Assembly (NCBI GenBank): GCA_050733935.1
Contig: JBOHUC010000016.1
Coordinates: 16,169-80,168, forward strand
Direction: 5' to 3'
DNA from: JBOHUC01 sp050733935
GTDB taxonomy: Bacteria; Eisenbacteria; RBG-16-71-46; DASYSL01
DNA: 64,000 nucleotides
The translations under genes were made by a program, and so were the position numbers. The notes under the pieces were generated by a model. The model did no database searches. It was not told where the DNA came from and saw nothing but the letters and a program-made list of their open reading frames with translations. This document shows, piece by piece, positions 8,063-16,088 of the stretch; position 1 is the first letter of the stretch, and every line of letters begins with the position of its first letter.

Positions 8063-9316
8063 CTACCGCGCCGCGCTCGCCGCCGTTCGGGCGAGGATTT
8101 CGTTCATGCGACCGTTCGCGGCGCGCACGGCCGCCGCGGGCGTCTTCTTGCCGTACAGCGCCTGCTCGATCTCGTCCTCGATCGCCGCCTCCATGTCGAG
8201 CCAGTCAGGATGGTTCGGCGTCGTGCGCGAGAGGAGGAGCTGCTCGACCATCATGGCCTCGTTCGGACGCTCTCGATAATACGGGTCGTCAACGGCACCG
8301 ACGGCGGCGGGCTGGACCGCCTTGTTCGCCTTCGCGAGCGCGAGGGCCGCCTCCTTCGAAGCGAGAAAGCGGGCGAGGCGGAAGGCGCCGTTCGGGTTCT
8401 TCGAAGCGCTGAACGAGACCAGGATCTCCCCGCCCGCGAACGACGCGTGGGTGCCGTGGTCGGCGGCGGGCTTGGGAATGAGCGCCACGCCGTACGCGAG
8501 GTCCGGGGCCTGCGTCGGAATCTTCCGGAAGAGCCACGCGCCCGAGATCTGAGCGCCGAGCTTGCCCTGGAGGAACGCTTCGTCGAGCTGATCCTGCCGG
8601 TCGGTGCGCCCGTGCTTCGCAAGCGCCAGGTAGAGCTCGAGCGCTTCGACGTTGGCCGGCGAATCGAACGCGGCACTCTTCCCGTCGGCGGAGAGGAGCT
8701 CGCCGCCGTTCGACCACGCGTACGGCATGTACTTCTTGAACAGGATGTAGCGCTCGCCGGCATTGACCCCGTATCCGGCCACGCCGTTCCCGAGCGCCTG
8801 CACGCGACGCGTGGCTTCGAGGATCTCGGGCCACGTCGAGGGCGCGTGATTCGTGTCGAGGCCCGCGTGCGCGAACAGCGTCTTGTTCCAGAAGAGAGCT
8901 CGCGTTCCAACCATCCAGGGCATCCCGTACGTGCGACCGTTCGAACGCGCGAGCTCCCACAGCGTGAACTGCGATTCGATGGTCCCCGTCGAGTCGGTCC
9001 AGTCTGCGAGCGCACCCTGCGTGGCGAAGCGTGGAAACCAGGTCGAACCGAGCTCGCACAGATCGGGAACCGTGCCGCCCGCGACGGCGGCCGTGATCTT
9101 CTCGAGGCCGCTCTGCCAGGTGAGCTGTTCCATCTGGACCGTGACGTCCGGATTCTGTTTCTGGAATTCGTCGAGAAGAGGTTGAACCTGCTCGGCCGGG
9201 AAGAACTGCCAGAACACGACGACCTGTTTGCCAGCCGCTCCGCCGCCGCCGCAGCCCCCGAGGCCCGCGACGGCGAGCGCGAGAACGCCGGCTGTCTTCC
9301 ATGAGAGTCGCTTCAT
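8063..9316 (-). CDS. extracellular sugar-binding lipoprotein of ABC transporter
   Basis: A 417-residue SBP_bac_1-type solute-binding protein. The signal peptide ends in the lipobox LGGC with the lipidated Cys at residue 22, followed by a Gly-rich linker. The mature part has the family pattern VVVFWQFFPAEQ...FQKQNPDVTV near the N-terminus, then PDLCELGSTWFPRF and a conserved SGAWLF / FAGGEILVSFSASKN region. A GGAGGGAT ribosome-binding site lies just before the ATG. It delivers substrate to the two permeases downstream. The gene follows murQ by 25 bases, linking the cargo to amino-sugar or muropeptide recycling (inference). Confidence 0.92.
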   Translation of the reverse strand: MKRLSWKTAGVLALAVAGLGGCGGGGAAGKQVVVFWQFFPAEQVQPLLDEFQKQNPDVTVQMEQLTWQSGLEKITAAVAGGTVPDLCELGSTWFPRFATQGALADWTDSTGTIESQFTLWELARSNGRTYGMPWMVGTRALFWNKTLFAHAGLDTNHAPSTWPEILEATRRVQALGNGVAGYGVNAGERYILFKKYMPYAWSNGGELLSADGKSAAFDSPANVEALELYLALAKHGRTDRQDQLDEAFLQGKLGAQISGAWLFRKIPTQAPDLAYGVALIPKPAADHGTHASFAGGEILVSFSASKNPNGAFRLARFLASKEAALALAKANKAVQPAAVGAVDDPYYRERPNEAMMVEQLLLSRTTPNHPDWLDMEAAIEDEIEQALYGKKTPAAAVRAANGRMNEILARTAASAAR

Positions 9317-9341
9317 GTCCGGGATCCCTCCGCTGAGCGCG

Positions 9342-10280
9342 TTACTTCGTTTCGATCGCTTGCCGGACGAATCCGCCGGCGCGTTCGAGTCGCCTCGTCG
9401 CCTCCTCCTTCGAGACTTCCGCGAGCGTCATGACGATCGCGGTCTTGACACTTCCTCCGGCCTCGTTCAAGCGATCACACGCCTTGTCGTAGTCGAGCCC
9501 GGTCACCGTCATGAGCGTTCGCCGTCCGCGCTCGACGAGTTTCTCGCTCGTCGCCAGGAGATCCACCATCATGTTCTCGTAGAGTTTCCCCAGACGGACC
9601 ATGGTCGCGGTCGAGAGCATGTTGAGCACGAGCTTCTGCGCCGTGCCCGCTTTCATCCGGGTCGAGCCCATGATCGCCTCGGGTCCGACGACCGGACAGA
9701 TCGCGACGTCGACCGGGATCGTGACCTCGGACCGCGGCGTGCACGTGAGGAGTGCGGTCTTCGCGCCGAGCTTCTTCGCCTGCTCGAGCGCGGCCACGAC
9801 GAAAGGTGTCCGACGCGAGGCCGCGATGCCGACCACGAAGTCGTGCCGGTCCACGCGCGCGCGGCGGATCGAGTCCGCTCCGTCGTCAGACCGGTCCTCG
9901 GCGCCTTCGACGGCCTGGATGAGGGCGCCGTAGCCGCCCGCGATGATGCCCTGAATCCACTCCGGAGGAGTGCCGAACGTGGGCGGACATTCGGCGGCGT
10001 CGAGCACGCCCAGGCGTCCGCTCGTACCGGCCCCCACGTAGAGCACCCGGCCACCGGCCTTCAGGGCCTCGAACGCGAGGTCCACAGCGCGGGCGACGTG
10101 CGGAATCTCGCCGCGCACGACGTCCGCGACCGTCCGATCCTCGTTGTTGAGAAGCTCGAGCACCTCGACCGTGGACCGGCGATCGAGATCCATCGTGCGC
10201 GGGTTGCGCTGCTCGGTCGCGAGGTCCTTGATCTCGTCGAAGACGGCGCGGTTCGGCGCGCGCGGGTCCGGGGCGCTCAT
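9342..10280 (-). CDS. murQ: N-acetylmuramic acid 6-phosphate etherase
   Basis: A 312-residue SIS-domain lyase that cleaves the lactyl ether of MurNAc-6-P to give GlcNAc-6-P and D-lactate. GAGTSGRLG at 83-91 binds the sugar phosphate and AECPPTF at 96-102 carries an active-site Glu. GSTRMKAGTAQKLVLNM is also typical. It is the first gene of the recycling operon and is directly preceded by a -35/-10 pair (10287-10315). The -10 box ends six bases before the ATG and no Shine-Dalgarno is present, so the operon transcript is probably leaderless. The product of AnmK in the same operon is the MurQ substrate. Confidence 0.95.
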   Translation of the reverse strand: MSAPDPRAPNRAVFDEIKDLATEQRNPRTMDLDRRSTVEVLELLNNEDRTVADVVRGEIPHVARAVDLAFEALKAGGRVLYVGAGTSGRLGVLDAAECPPTFGTPPEWIQGIIAGGYGALIQAVEGAEDRSDDGADSIRRARVDRHDFVVGIAASRRTPFVVAALEQAKKLGAKTALLTCTPRSEVTIPVDVAICPVVGPEAIMGSTRMKAGTAQKLVLNMLSTATMVRLGKLYENMMVDLLATSEKLVERGRRTLMTVTGLDYDKACDRLNEAGGSVKTAIVMTLAEVSKEEATRRLERAGGFVRQAIETK

Positions 10281-10286
10281 GCGCGC

Positions 10287-10315
10287 ACCTTAGCGACGCG
10301 CGGCACCGCGGGCAA
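10287..10315 (-). promoter_or_regulatory. promoter of the murQ operon (leaderless type)
   Basis: Minus strand TTGCCC, 17-base spacer, TAAGGT, then six bases to the murQ ATG. The predicted transcription start coincides with the start codon. Confidence 0.5.
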
Positions 10316-10370
10316 GGCCCGCGGCAACGCCAGGTGCGATTCCGTCCGGCGTTTCCGGTACTCTCCCGGC

Positions 10371-11306
10371 ATGCCGGAGCTCCCGGAAGTCGAAACCATC
10401 CGTCGCCACCTCGAGCGCCACGTCGTGGGCCGAACCATCGCCTCGGTCTGGACGTCGGGCCTCGCGCTGCGCCGCCCGGTCCCGCGCACGTTCGCTGCCG
10501 CCCTGGCGGGGCGGTCGATCGCGGGCGTCGGCCGACACGGGAAGTTCCTGATCCTCGCCCTCGACGACGGCGCGCGCCTCGTCGCTCACCTCGGGATGAC
10601 GGGGAAGTTCCTCCTGCGATCGCCCGAGATCGCCACCGATTCGAAGCCCGCTCACACGCACGCCGAGCTTCGTTTCGCGGACGGGGCGTCCCTCCTGTTC
10701 GTGGATCCGCGGCGATTCGGCCTCCTCGACTTCAGGCCGGTCGGGTCGCAGGACAACGGCCTCGGTGCGCCCGGGGGCGGCGTGGATCCGGTCGCCGAGC
10801 GCCTGGACGGGGAGCGACTCCGGGCCCTGTTCCGGCGCTGTCGCGGGCCGATCAAGCACGTGCTGCTCGATCAGCGTCGCATCGCGGGAATCGGGAACAT
10901 CTACGCATGCGAGATCCTGTTCCGTGCCGCGATTGCTCCCAGGCGGCTCGTTCACACGCTCAAGCCCGACGAGCGCGAGCGGCTCGCCGGAGAGATCCAC
11001 GACGTGTTGGGGCGAGCGATCGAAAACCGGGGGACGACGTTCTCGGACTTTCGCGACCTCGACGACCGCCCCGGGGACTACGCGGTCGCTCTCCAGGTCT
11101 ACGATCGCGAGGGTGAGGCGTGCCTCCGCTGCGGGACCACGATCCGGCGGATCGTGCAGACCGGGCGGTCGACGTTCTGGTGCCCGGGGTGCCAGAAGCG
11201 GGAAGTGCGGAAGGTTGCAGGGAACTCCGCCGGGCTCAACGGGCGGAACGGTTCGGCGCCGCCACGCGCGACGAGTCGGCGGCAACGGAATCGGCGAGCA
11301 CCTTAA
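10371..11306 (+). CDS. mutM: formamidopyrimidine-DNA glycosylase
   Basis: A 311-residue base-excision repair glycosylase/AP lyase that removes 8-oxoguanine and FaPy lesions. The catalytic N-terminal Pro follows the initiator Met (MPELPEVETIRRHL), with Glu at position 3. The helix-two-turn-helix region (GIGNIYACEILF) and the four-Cys zinc finger (CLRC...CPGC) are intact. After the zinc finger there is an unusual basic tail of about 35 residues. The tail overlaps the 3' end of the convergent hypothetical gene by 71 bases, so it may be a result of stop-codon drift. A TACTCT hexamer six bases before the ATG suggests a leaderless start. Confidence 0.94.
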   Translation: MPELPEVETIRRHLERHVVGRTIASVWTSGLALRRPVPRTFAAALAGRSIAGVGRHGKFLILALDDGARLVAHLGMTGKFLLRSPEIATDSKPAHTHAELRFADGASLLFVDPRRFGLLDFRPVGSQDNGLGAPGGGVDPVAERLDGERLRALFRRCRGPIKHVLLDQRRIAGIGNIYACEILFRAAIAPRRLVHTLKPDERERLAGEIHDVLGRAIENRGTTFSDFRDLDDRPGDYAVALQVYDREGEACLRCGTTIRRIVQTGRSTFWCPGCQKREVRKVAGNSAGLNGRNGSAPPRATSRRQRNRRAP

Positions 11307-11784
11307 GGCGCGCGACCTGGGCAGACCAGGATCGCTGCGCGATCGGCACGCCTTGCGGAACCGGCCCGGGCCATTCAGCGCGCGGGATGTACCACTTGCC
11401 TTGCATCGTAGTGAGAAAGAAGAACGCGGCGAGCGTGTCTACGCCTGCAAGCTGCCCCAACCGACCCCCGTCGGCCGGGTTCTTTCCAACTTCTACGTTG
11501 TATGCCACGATTACATCACCGTCGAGGCCGCCCTTGATGTACTCGATCGGTTCGAGAACAGCTCGCCTCCGATACAATTGGTATGTAGTTGAGTCAATTG
11601 TCGGCGGCCACAACGAGGCAACAGAGTCGAGCTCAATGACTCGTGCGAGAACGACGACTCTACTTCCGTGAATCACCCTGACAATTGACTGATCTTCGCC
11701 GAAGGGCTTTGGACCTGAGTCTCCCCGCCCGGCGACGCAGAGCGCAAACAACCCGGCACTGAATACTGAGGCGAGATAGCTCAC
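11236..11784 (-). CDS. hypothetical secreted protein
   Basis: A 182-residue protein I do not recognise. The N-terminus (MSYLASVFSAGLFALCVAG) looks like a signal peptide, implying export. The body has a beta-rich stretch (SRVVVLARVIELDSVA, ...GDVIVAYNVEVGKN). The GTG at 11784 overlaps the hisA stop as GTGA. Codon use and base composition (TAT, TCA, TTG, ATT codons; an AT-richer patch about 11440-11720) differ from the neighbouring genes, suggesting later acquisition. Metabolic linkage to hisA is unlikely. The 3' end overlaps mutM by 71 bases. Confidence 0.55.
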   Translation of the reverse strand: MSYLASVFSAGLFALCVAGRGDSGPKPFGEDQSIVRVIHGSRVVVLARVIELDSVASLWPPTIDSTTYQLYRRRAVLEPIEYIKGGLDGDVIVAYNVEVGKNPADGGRLGQLAGVDTLAAFFFLTTMQGKWYIPRAEWPGPVPQGVPIAQRSWSAQVARLKVLADSVAADSSRVAAPNRSAR

Positions 11785-12518
11785 GTCGCCTCCTGCGCTC
11801 CCGCCGCCGCGATCGCACTCGCGACGTCGATCCGCCCGTCGTAGATCGACTTCCCCACGACGAGACCGTCGAGACCGGCCTTCGCGGCCTCGGTCACGTG
11901 TTCGAGCGAGCCCACCCCGCCCGAAAGAATGACCGAAAGTCCGGTCGCCTTCGCGAGCGCGGCTGCACCCTTCACGTCCGGCCCGCCCAGGAGTCCGTCG
12001 CGCCCGACATCCGTGTAGACGATGCGCTTGACCCCCATCCGCGTGAGCTCGCCGGCCAGCTCGGCGGCCGCACGCCCCGTGCTCTGCGTCCATCCCCGGA
12101 CGACGACTTCCCGTTCCTTCACGTCGATCGCGACCGCTACGCGCCCGCCGAAGCGCTCGAGCAGCCCGACCATGAGCCCGGGGTTCACCGCGGCCACCGT
12201 GCCCAGGACAACGCGCGCCGCCCCGCACGTAAAGACGGCCTCGAGGTCCTCCGGTTCGCGAAGGCCGCCACCCACCTGAACGCGCATGCCCTTCCGCGAT
12301 GCCTCCTCGACCACCTGCCGCACCGTCTCGACATTCGAAGAGCCGTCGCCGAACGCGCGATTGAGATCGACGACGTGAAGCCAGCGCGCCCCTGCTTCGG
12401 CGAAACGTCGAACGGCCTCGACCGGGGCCAGGTCGTAGACCGTCGCGGCTTCGCGCGCGCCGCGCTCGAGGCGGACGAGTTTGCCTTCGAGAAGATCGAT
12501 GGCGGGATAGAGGTTCAC
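11781..12518 (-). CDS. hisA: phosphoribosylformimino-AICAR ribonucleotide isomerase
   Basis: A 245-residue TIM barrel that catalyses the Amadori rearrangement at step four of histidine synthesis. The first catalytic Asp is residue 8 (YPAIDLL); the second is in YTDVGRDG. The phosphate-binding glycines are in VQVGGGLR and ILSGGVGS. The GTG start at 12518 overlaps the alaX-like stop. It is the only his gene in the window, so the pathway is dispersed. TrpF-bifunctional PriA cannot be excluded by eye but is less likely outside Actinobacteria. Confidence 0.93.
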   Translation of the reverse strand: MNLYPAIDLLEGKLVRLERGAREAATVYDLAPVEAVRRFAEAGARWLHVVDLNRAFGDGSSNVETVRQVVEEASRKGMRVQVGGGLREPEDLEAVFTCGAARVVLGTVAAVNPGLMVGLLERFGGRVAVAIDVKEREVVVRGWTQSTGRAAAELAGELTRMGVKRIVYTDVGRDGLLGGPDVKGAAALAKATGLSVILSGGVGSLEHVTEAAKAGLDGLVVGKSIYDGRIDVASAIAAAGAQEAT

Positions 12519-13795
12519 GATCCGGATTCGGCAGGAATTCCGAGGAGGCGCAGCGCTTCGACGTAGGCGGCTTCGAGAGCCGCCGCGTCCTTCGCGACGA
12601 TCGTCAGGAGATCGGGTCCTCCCCCGCCCTTTCCCTGCGCAACCGCGAGAAGCGGCTTCGTGACCTCCCGGAGGTCCGGCTCGGAGCGCTCGCGGGCACG
12701 CACGATCACGAGAGCAGGCTCGGGCAGCAGAGCGGCGGCCACGACAAACGGGGCACCTCGCTTCACCGCCGCCAAAGCAAATGCCTTGAGCCCGGCCGCA
12801 TCGCGTTCGGCCAGCCGGCGCGCCCAGCCGTGCACGTTCGCGCCGTCGCCGCTGTCGCCGCCGTCGAGGGCGGCTCCCCGATCGACGGCCCACGCTGCCG
12901 CCTCGAGCTCGGCGAGCTGCTCGCCGAGCCGCTTCACGGTCTTCGAGAGGGCTGCGCGCTCAGCGGCGGCTCGCTCGAGCACGTCGATCACTTCGCGGTC
13001 GGATGTGTGCTGGCGTAGCCCCGCCTCGACCAGCATTCGCACGCGATCCTGGTAGTCCGCGAGCGCGCGCACCCCGCACACGAATTCGACCCGCGTGCCG
13101 CCCTTCCACTTCTCGAAGCGCCGCACCTTGATCGGGCCGATCTCGCCAGTCTTCGTGCAGTGCGTCCCGCCGCACGGGGAAACGTCCCAGTCCTCGACGA
13201 TCACGAGCCGCACGGATCCTTCGACTTTAGGGGGCTTCCTCAGCGGGTACTGCCCGATCTCGGACGCTCCGACGATCACGGTGCGAACGGGCCGGTCTTC
13301 GAAGACGACGCGATTCGCCGCCTCCTCAGTCCGCTCGACGTCGTCCCAGGTGAGGCCGCCCCTGTCGAGATCGATCGTCCCCTCGAACTCGCCGAGGCGG
13401 GACGACACCGTGTAGGCGTCGAGCACGCGCTCGAACGCCTGCGATAGCACGTGCTGGCCCGTGTGCTGCTGGCGGAATCCGAGCCTCCGGCCCGCGTCGA
13501 TCGTGGCCGGGAGGGACGCGCCGGGAAGCGGCATCGAGGCTTCCCCATCGGCGCGCTCGATCCGATGCCACACGGTTCCATCGTCAGCCTCTTCGACGTC
13601 CACGACGGCGGCGCGCCCGATCGTGCCGCGATCGCTCTCCTGGCCACCGCCCGTGGGATAGAAGTACGAGCGTTCGAGCGCGATCCAAACGCCGCGCTCG
13701 TCCTCGCGGACGCCGCGGACGGTCGCTTCGAATGCAGTGGTGTAAGGGTCTTCGAGATACGGACGGGGAATGTGGGCTTCGCCGGTGCCGCTCAT
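12515..13795 (-). CDS. alanyl-tRNA editing protein, AlaX-L type with DHHA1 domain
   Basis: A 426-residue free-standing homolog of the AlaRS editing and C-terminal parts. It hydrolyses mischarged Ser- or Gly-tRNA-Ala in trans. The zinc/catalytic motifs are HTGQH at 111-115 and CGGTHC at 208-213. They are preceded by FYPTGGGQ, and a DHHA1-like C-terminus (ends KGGGGPDLLTIVAKD) follows a helical linker rich in Glu and Ala. No aminoacylation domain is present, so it is not alaS. It heads a three-gene overlapping operon with hisA and the hypothetical protein. Confidence 0.9.
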   Translation of the reverse strand: MSGTGEAHIPRPYLEDPYTTAFEATVRGVREDERGVWIALERSYFYPTGGGQESDRGTIGRAAVVDVEEADDGTVWHRIERADGEASMPLPGASLPATIDAGRRLGFRQQHTGQHVLSQAFERVLDAYTVSSRLGEFEGTIDLDRGGLTWDDVERTEEAANRVVFEDRPVRTVIVGASEIGQYPLRKPPKVEGSVRLVIVEDWDVSPCGGTHCTKTGEIGPIKVRRFEKWKGGTRVEFVCGVRALADYQDRVRMLVEAGLRQHTSDREVIDVLERAAAERAALSKTVKRLGEQLAELEAAAWAVDRGAALDGGDSGDGANVHGWARRLAERDAAGLKAFALAAVKRGAPFVVAAALLPEPALVIVRARERSEPDLREVTKPLLAVAQGKGGGGPDLLTIVAKDAAALEAAYVEALRLLGIPAESGS

Positions 13796-13900
13796 CCTGC
13801 GGGATCTCCGGAGTCCCGGAGCACCGGGACGACCTGGGAAGGCCCTCGGGCGCCTCCCTCGAGCGGGAGGGAGACGTCCGGCGCGGCCCTCAGCGAAGCG

Positions 13901-14899
13901 TCAGGCCGGTGGGCGTGCGAGCTGGTACTTGTGCATCTTACGCCATAACGTCGTCCGCGAGATGCCGAGTTGTCGCGCGGTGTTCGTAACGTTGCCGCGC
14001 TGCCGCCTGAGGACCCGGATGATGTGGTCCTTCTCGATCTCCTCCAAGGAGAGCGAGTCCCGCACATCTTCGGCACCCTTCCCCGATTCGAGGAGAGAAG
14101 GCGTGAAGAACGCGGGGGGCAGATCGGCCCGCGAGATTTCCTTGCCGTCGGCGACGGTCACGGCTCGCTGAATCGCATTCTCGAGCTCGCGCACGTTTCC
14201 GGGATAGTCGTAGCGAAGGAGGGCGGTCTTCGCATCGTTCGAGAACTCTTCGACCGCGCGCCCGGAGCGGCGCACGTACTTCTCGAGGAAGTAGCCCGCC
14301 AGGAGGGGGATGTCCTCCCGGCGTTCCCGAAGAGGGGGCAATTCGATCGTCACGACGTTCAGCCGGTAGAACAAATCCTCTCGAAACCGTCCCTCGTTCA
14401 TGAGCCGCTTGAGGTCGACGTTCGTTGCCGCAATCACGCGCACGTCCACGACACGAACTTCGTTGTCGCCCAGCCGCCGCACCTCGTTGTTCTCGAGGAA
14501 GCGCAGCAGCTTGACCTGCGTCGCGAGCGGCATGTCGCCGATCTCGTCGAGGAACAGCGTGCCACCGTCGGCCTCCTCGATGAGGCCGCGCTTCGTGCCC
14601 GCAGCACCCGTGAAGGCGCCGCGCGCATAGCCGAACAGCTCGCTTTCGATCAGGTTTTCCGGAAGCGCCGCGCAATTGACCGGCACGAAAGCACCGTGCT
14701 GGCGGCGGCTCTGCAGATGAATGGCGCGGGCGATGAGCTCCTTGCCCGTGCCACTTTCTCCGAGGATGAGTACGGTGCTTTCGGTGGGCGCCACCTTGGA
14801 GACAAGGCGGAAGATGCGTTGCATCTTAGGGGTTGCGCCCAGGATGTCGCCATAGGCCGGCGTGGAAGCCTGCCAGGGCGGCGTCTCGACTGTCGCCAA
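13901..14899 (-). CDS. sigma-54-dependent AAA+ transcription activator without a receiver domain
   Basis: A 332-residue regulator made only of the sigma-54 activation domain and a Fis-type HTH. It has Walker A GESGTGKE, the GAFTGA loop that contacts sigma-54, Walker B TLFLDEIGDM and an arginine-finger region (FREDLFYRLNV). The C-terminal HTH reads GNVTNTARQLGISRTTLWRKM. There is no receiver, GAF or PAS domain, only about 17 residues before the AAA+ domain, so activity must be set by a partner protein or by expression level, as in PspF. The start appears to be TTG at 14899. A candidate sigma-54 promoter lies directly upstream. The L,D-transpeptidase gene is transcribed towards it from the same strand. 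Confidence 0.92.
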   Translation of the reverse strand: MATVETPPWQASTPAYGDILGATPKMQRIFRLVSKVAPTESTVLILGESGTGKELIARAIHLQSRRQHGAFVPVNCAALPENLIESELFGYARGAFTGAAGTKRGLIEEADGGTLFLDEIGDMPLATQVKLLRFLENNEVRRLGDNEVRVVDVRVIAATNVDLKRLMNEGRFREDLFYRLNVVTIELPPLRERREDIPLLAGYFLEKYVRRSGRAVEEFSNDAKTALLRYDYPGNVRELENAIQRAVTVADGKEISRADLPPAFFTPSLLESGKGAEDVRDSLSLEEIEKDHIIRVLRRQRGNVTNTARQLGISRTTLWRKMHKYQLARPPA

Positions 14900-14924
14900 A
14901 GCTCAGCCCTGCCTTCCTCTCCCC

Positions 14925-14941
14925 TGCGTCTAAAGTGCCAC
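14925..14941 (-). promoter_or_regulatory. candidate sigma-54 (-24/-12) promoter
   Basis: Minus strand TGGCAC-TTTAG-ACGCA. The -24 box is a perfect match, the invariant GG and GC are separated by the required 10 bases, but the -12 box is ACGC instead of TTGC. It lies about 25 bases before the sigma-54 activator start, implying autoregulation. Confidence 0.4.
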
Positions 14942-14978
14942 AAGATCGTCATTTGGTCAAGCTGCGGGTCCGTGCACG

Positions 14979-15590
14979 TCAGTTCGTGGATGCCGCCGCG
15001 AGCCCGTACACGTCGTCGTGCAGCGCAGGTTCGCCCTCGTCGTCATAGCCGTTGAGCTCATAGACGATCTCGACCGGAGTGCCGATCGTGACGCGCTCGA
15101 AGAGGTCCTCGGCGTCGGAACGCGACATCCGGATGCAGCCGTGCGACCGCGCGCGACCGATCGAGCCGGGCTCGTTGGTCGCGTGGATCCCGTATCCGTC
15201 CTCGGAGATTCGCATCCACCGGTGACCGAGCGGATTCTGCGGACCCGGAGGGACCGGCTTTCTTCCTTTCGGGGCCCAGGTCGGGTCCTTGGTCTTCTGG
15301 AGAATCCGAAACTGGCCCGTCGGGGTCGGGCTGTCGGGCCGGCCGACCGCGACCGGATACGCGCGCACGAGCTCGTTCCCGCGCACGAGCCGGAGCCGCC
15401 GCGCGGGCACGTTGATGACAACCCGGACCGTGTCCTCCCAGGGCAACACCGCGCCGATCCCCTGGGGAAGGTCGAGCTGGTCGGGGGCCGCTCCCGATGC
15501 GATCCTCGCGATCCCCGCCATCCCGGCGATTGCGATGCAAAGGATCGAGGCCCCGGATGCGAAGTTGAACGAATGGTCGAATCGGCACAT
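14979..15590 (-). CDS. L,D-transpeptidase (YkuD), exported
   Basis: A 203-residue cell-wall enzyme that makes meso-DAP crosslinks or attaches proteins to peptidoglycan. A signal-like hydrophobic stretch covers about residues 10-34. The YkuD domain begins VRVVINVPARRLRLVRG and contains PTPTGQFRI. The catalytic block has the His of YGIHATNEP and the Cys of RARSHGCIRMS. GGAGG lies eight bases before the ATG at 15590. It is followed on the same strand by the sigma-54 activator, separated by about 80 bases with that gene's own promoter candidate. Confidence 0.92.
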   Translation of the reverse strand: MCRFDHSFNFASGASILCIAIAGMAGIARIASGAAPDQLDLPQGIGAVLPWEDTVRVVINVPARRLRLVRGNELVRAYPVAVGRPDSPTPTGQFRILQKTKDPTWAPKGRKPVPPGPQNPLGHRWMRISEDGYGIHATNEPGSIGRARSHGCIRMSRSDAEDLFERVTIGTPVEIVYELNGYDDEGEPALHDDVYGLAAASTN

Positions 15591-16088
15591 GGATGAGTCC
15601 TCCCGCCAGGGGAGAACATCAACCTCCGTGCCGAACTCCTAACCGTGCCTGGGGCTGACATTTAGAAGGCAACCCTGCGTTTCGGGGTCAGGCCTCGTGG
15701 GCCACGAGACACAAGGGACGGTCACCACGGGGCCCGATCGGCCCCGCAAACACGCGGGCGCATTCGGAGTTCGACCCGCCCGGGACAGCAATTTCTGCGA
15801 AAGTTTTTGTGGCATGCGTACGGCCAAAACCTCATAGTCTGACGCCACCAACCCAGCCGGTAATCTCGTCGCCTCATTGAGAAGGCTGACATCCCGATAT
15901 CACTCCGGGCCTCGAGGTTCCGCGCTCTATTCCGTAGCGGTATGGAAACCTTCGGGGAGAATTCGTCGCGGCCCACCTTCACTTCGATTTTTCCACCGAA
16001 GGGTTCGAATCCGGAAAGCGATGACCCGTCGCCCCGCCGGACAACCGGAATCGGCGGCCCAGTTGGCCGATTCGATCGGAGGAGTGTC
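15591..16088. other. 498-base intergenic region between divergent genes
   Basis: No convincing gene. It separates the L,D-transpeptidase (minus) from the P-domain protein (plus). It is slightly AT-richer near 15790-15940. I see a weak sigma-54-like element on the plus strand at 15810-15825 (TGGCAT, GG and GC 10 bases apart, poor -12 box). There is also a weak TTGAGA/TATCAC pair near 15878-15904 with a 15-base spacer. A Shine-Dalgarno (GGAGG) sits just before 16089. Confidence 0.4.

Noticed and set aside
15810..15825. A second sigma-54 promoter upstream of the P-domain gene.
   Set aside because: GG/GC spacing fits but the -12 box is poor and the gene begins about 260 bases away; kept only as a note in the intergenic entry.
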